From CAIWXH01 sp964555675 (GTDB taxonomy: Bacteria > Chloroflexota > Chloroflexia > Chloroflexales > Chloroflexaceae), in the NCBI GenBank assembly GCA_964555675.1, contig CAZKTU010000331.1, positions 1-5,975 on the forward strand: a stretch of 5,975 nt of DNA. Direction: 5' to 3'. Position 1 is the stretch's first letter; each line of letters begins with the position of its first letter. The notes beneath the pieces are model-generated. The model ran no database searches, was not told where the DNA came from, and saw only the letters and a list, made by a program, of their open reading frames with translations. Below, in pieces: positions 5,477-5,975 of the stretch. The translations under genes and the position numbers were made by a program.

Positions 5477-5504
5477 ATTATACCCGCTCCGCGCAGGCCC
5501 CTGC
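5477..5504 (-). promoter_or_regulatory. Probable apt promoter with a dyad in the spacer
   Basis: A perfect TATAAT is seen on the minus strand (5482-5477), about 35 bp from the apt start codon, giving a leader of roughly 28 nt. No good -35 hexamer is present at 16-19 bp. The inverted repeat GCAGG (5493-5497) and CCTGC (5500-5504) occupies the spacer/-35 region, where a regulator could bind. It overlaps the end of the upstream cls gene only at the edge. Confidence 0.5.
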
Positions 5505-5975
5505 CTACTGCAGGGCGGCGGTCAGGCGCATGATATTCTCGAAGAGCTTGACGCGGGCGGGCCGGGTCGCCCACTGCTCTCGGCTCAGGGCGAGGCTGCG
5601 CTGGAGGTATTCGGCCTCGACCGCGCGCAGGTCCGTCACCACCTGGCGCTCGTAGCAGACCAGGCTCACCTCGAGGTTCAGGTGGAACGAGCGCATATCG
5701 AAGTTGCTCGACCCGATCATGGCGACCTCGTCGTCAATGGTCATAAACTTCGAGTGCAGCAGCACCGGCGCCTTATAGAGCCGGATCTTCACGCCGCAGC
5801 GCAGCAGCTCGTCGTAGAACGAGCGCTGGGCGTGGTAGACCATGAACTGGTCGGGGGCCTCGGAGTTGATCATGGTCACATCGACGCCGCGCTGGGCCGC
5901 GCTGCAGATCGCGACCATCAGGGCGTCGTCGGGCACGAAGTAGGGGTTGACCAGGGTCAGCTTGTGCCTGGCGCC
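5505..5975 (-). CDS. Cardiolipin synthase-like phospholipase D enzyme, C-terminal part (5' end beyond the window)
   Basis: The reading frame is open to the right edge, so only the last 156 residues are seen; family members are usually about 400-500 residues. Bacterial cardiolipin synthases of this class join phosphatidylglycerol-type lipids through two HKD active sites. The visible part begins with LTLVNPYFVPDDAL (6-19), typical of the strand before the second PLD domain. It contains the second catalytic motif H74-x-K76-x4-D81 followed by GSSN (88-91), then DMRSFHLNLEVSL. It ends in a helix LFENIMRLTAALQ (144-156). The stop is TAG at 5507-5505, 62 bp ahead of apt. A GTG within the visible frame at 5936 falls inside the conserved strand and is not a start. 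The PLD call is firm; cardiolipin synthase is the likeliest of the PLD subfamilies but is not proven. The upstream transmembrane region and first HKD motif are not visible. Confidence 0.9.
   Translation of the reverse strand, partial: GARHKLTLVNPYFVPDDALMVAICSAAQRGVDVTMINSEAPDQFMVYHAQRSFYDELLRCGVKIRLYKAPVLLHSKFMTIDDEVAMIGSSNFDMRSFHLNLEVSLVCYERQVVTDLRAVEAEYLQRSLALSREQWATRPARVKLFENIMRLTAALQ

Noticed and set aside
5443..5574. 44-residue N-terminal extension of adenine phosphoribosyltransferase
   Set aside because: It would overlap the end of the cls gene, lacks family similarity, and the ATG at 5442 has a perfect Shine-Dalgarno.
1..5975. CRISPR array, insertion sequence, tRNA or rRNA
   Set aside because: No regularly spaced direct repeats, transposase frame with terminal inverted repeats, or tRNA cloverleaf was seen on reading both strands.

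Overview
The window is high-GC chromosomal DNA that reads as a bacterial housekeeping neighbourhood, most likely Chloroflexota (Chloroflexales/Roseiflexales type). This assignment is inference, resting on the GC-rich codon use, the mix of a Roadblock/LC7 protein, an AIM24-family protein with an N-terminal zinc ribbon and a rho-apt-cls cluster, and the general look of the protein sequences. No phylogenetic test was possible here.

Layout: two genes lie on the plus strand. They are a secreted family-1 solute-binding lipoprotein (63-1373) and a Roadblock/LC7 protein (1622-1990). They are separated by a 248-bp, relatively AT-rich intergenic region that carries two promoter candidates and strong dyad symmetry. 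Four genes lie on the minus strand, convergent with the first two: an AIM24-family zinc-ribbon protein (2074-3018), transcription termination factor rho (3223-4470), adenine phosphoribosyltransferase apt (4921-5442) and the C-terminal third of a cardiolipin synthase-like PLD enzyme (5505 to the window edge).

The minus-strand genes look like separately expressed housekeeping units rather than one operon. rho has its own extended -10 promoter about 360 bp upstream, so it has a long C-rich leader, and a strong intrinsic terminator after its stop. apt has a TATAAT just ahead of its ribosome-binding site. The gene ahead of the AIM24 gene ends at that terminator, and a perfect 7-3-7 dyad sits just upstream of the AIM24 ribosome-binding site. 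The plus-strand genes converge on the AIM24 gene across an 83-bp gap with a possible terminator hairpin.

The annotated functions are solute uptake, a probable scaffold or GTPase-partner protein, an AIM24 protein of unknown cellular role, RNA release, adenine salvage and membrane lipid synthesis. I see no CRISPR array, mobile element, tRNA or rRNA, and no clear new defence or biosynthetic system. The best leads are in the non-coding DNA: the structured region before the Roadblock gene, with a possible leaderless 16-codon ORF, and the long rho leader.
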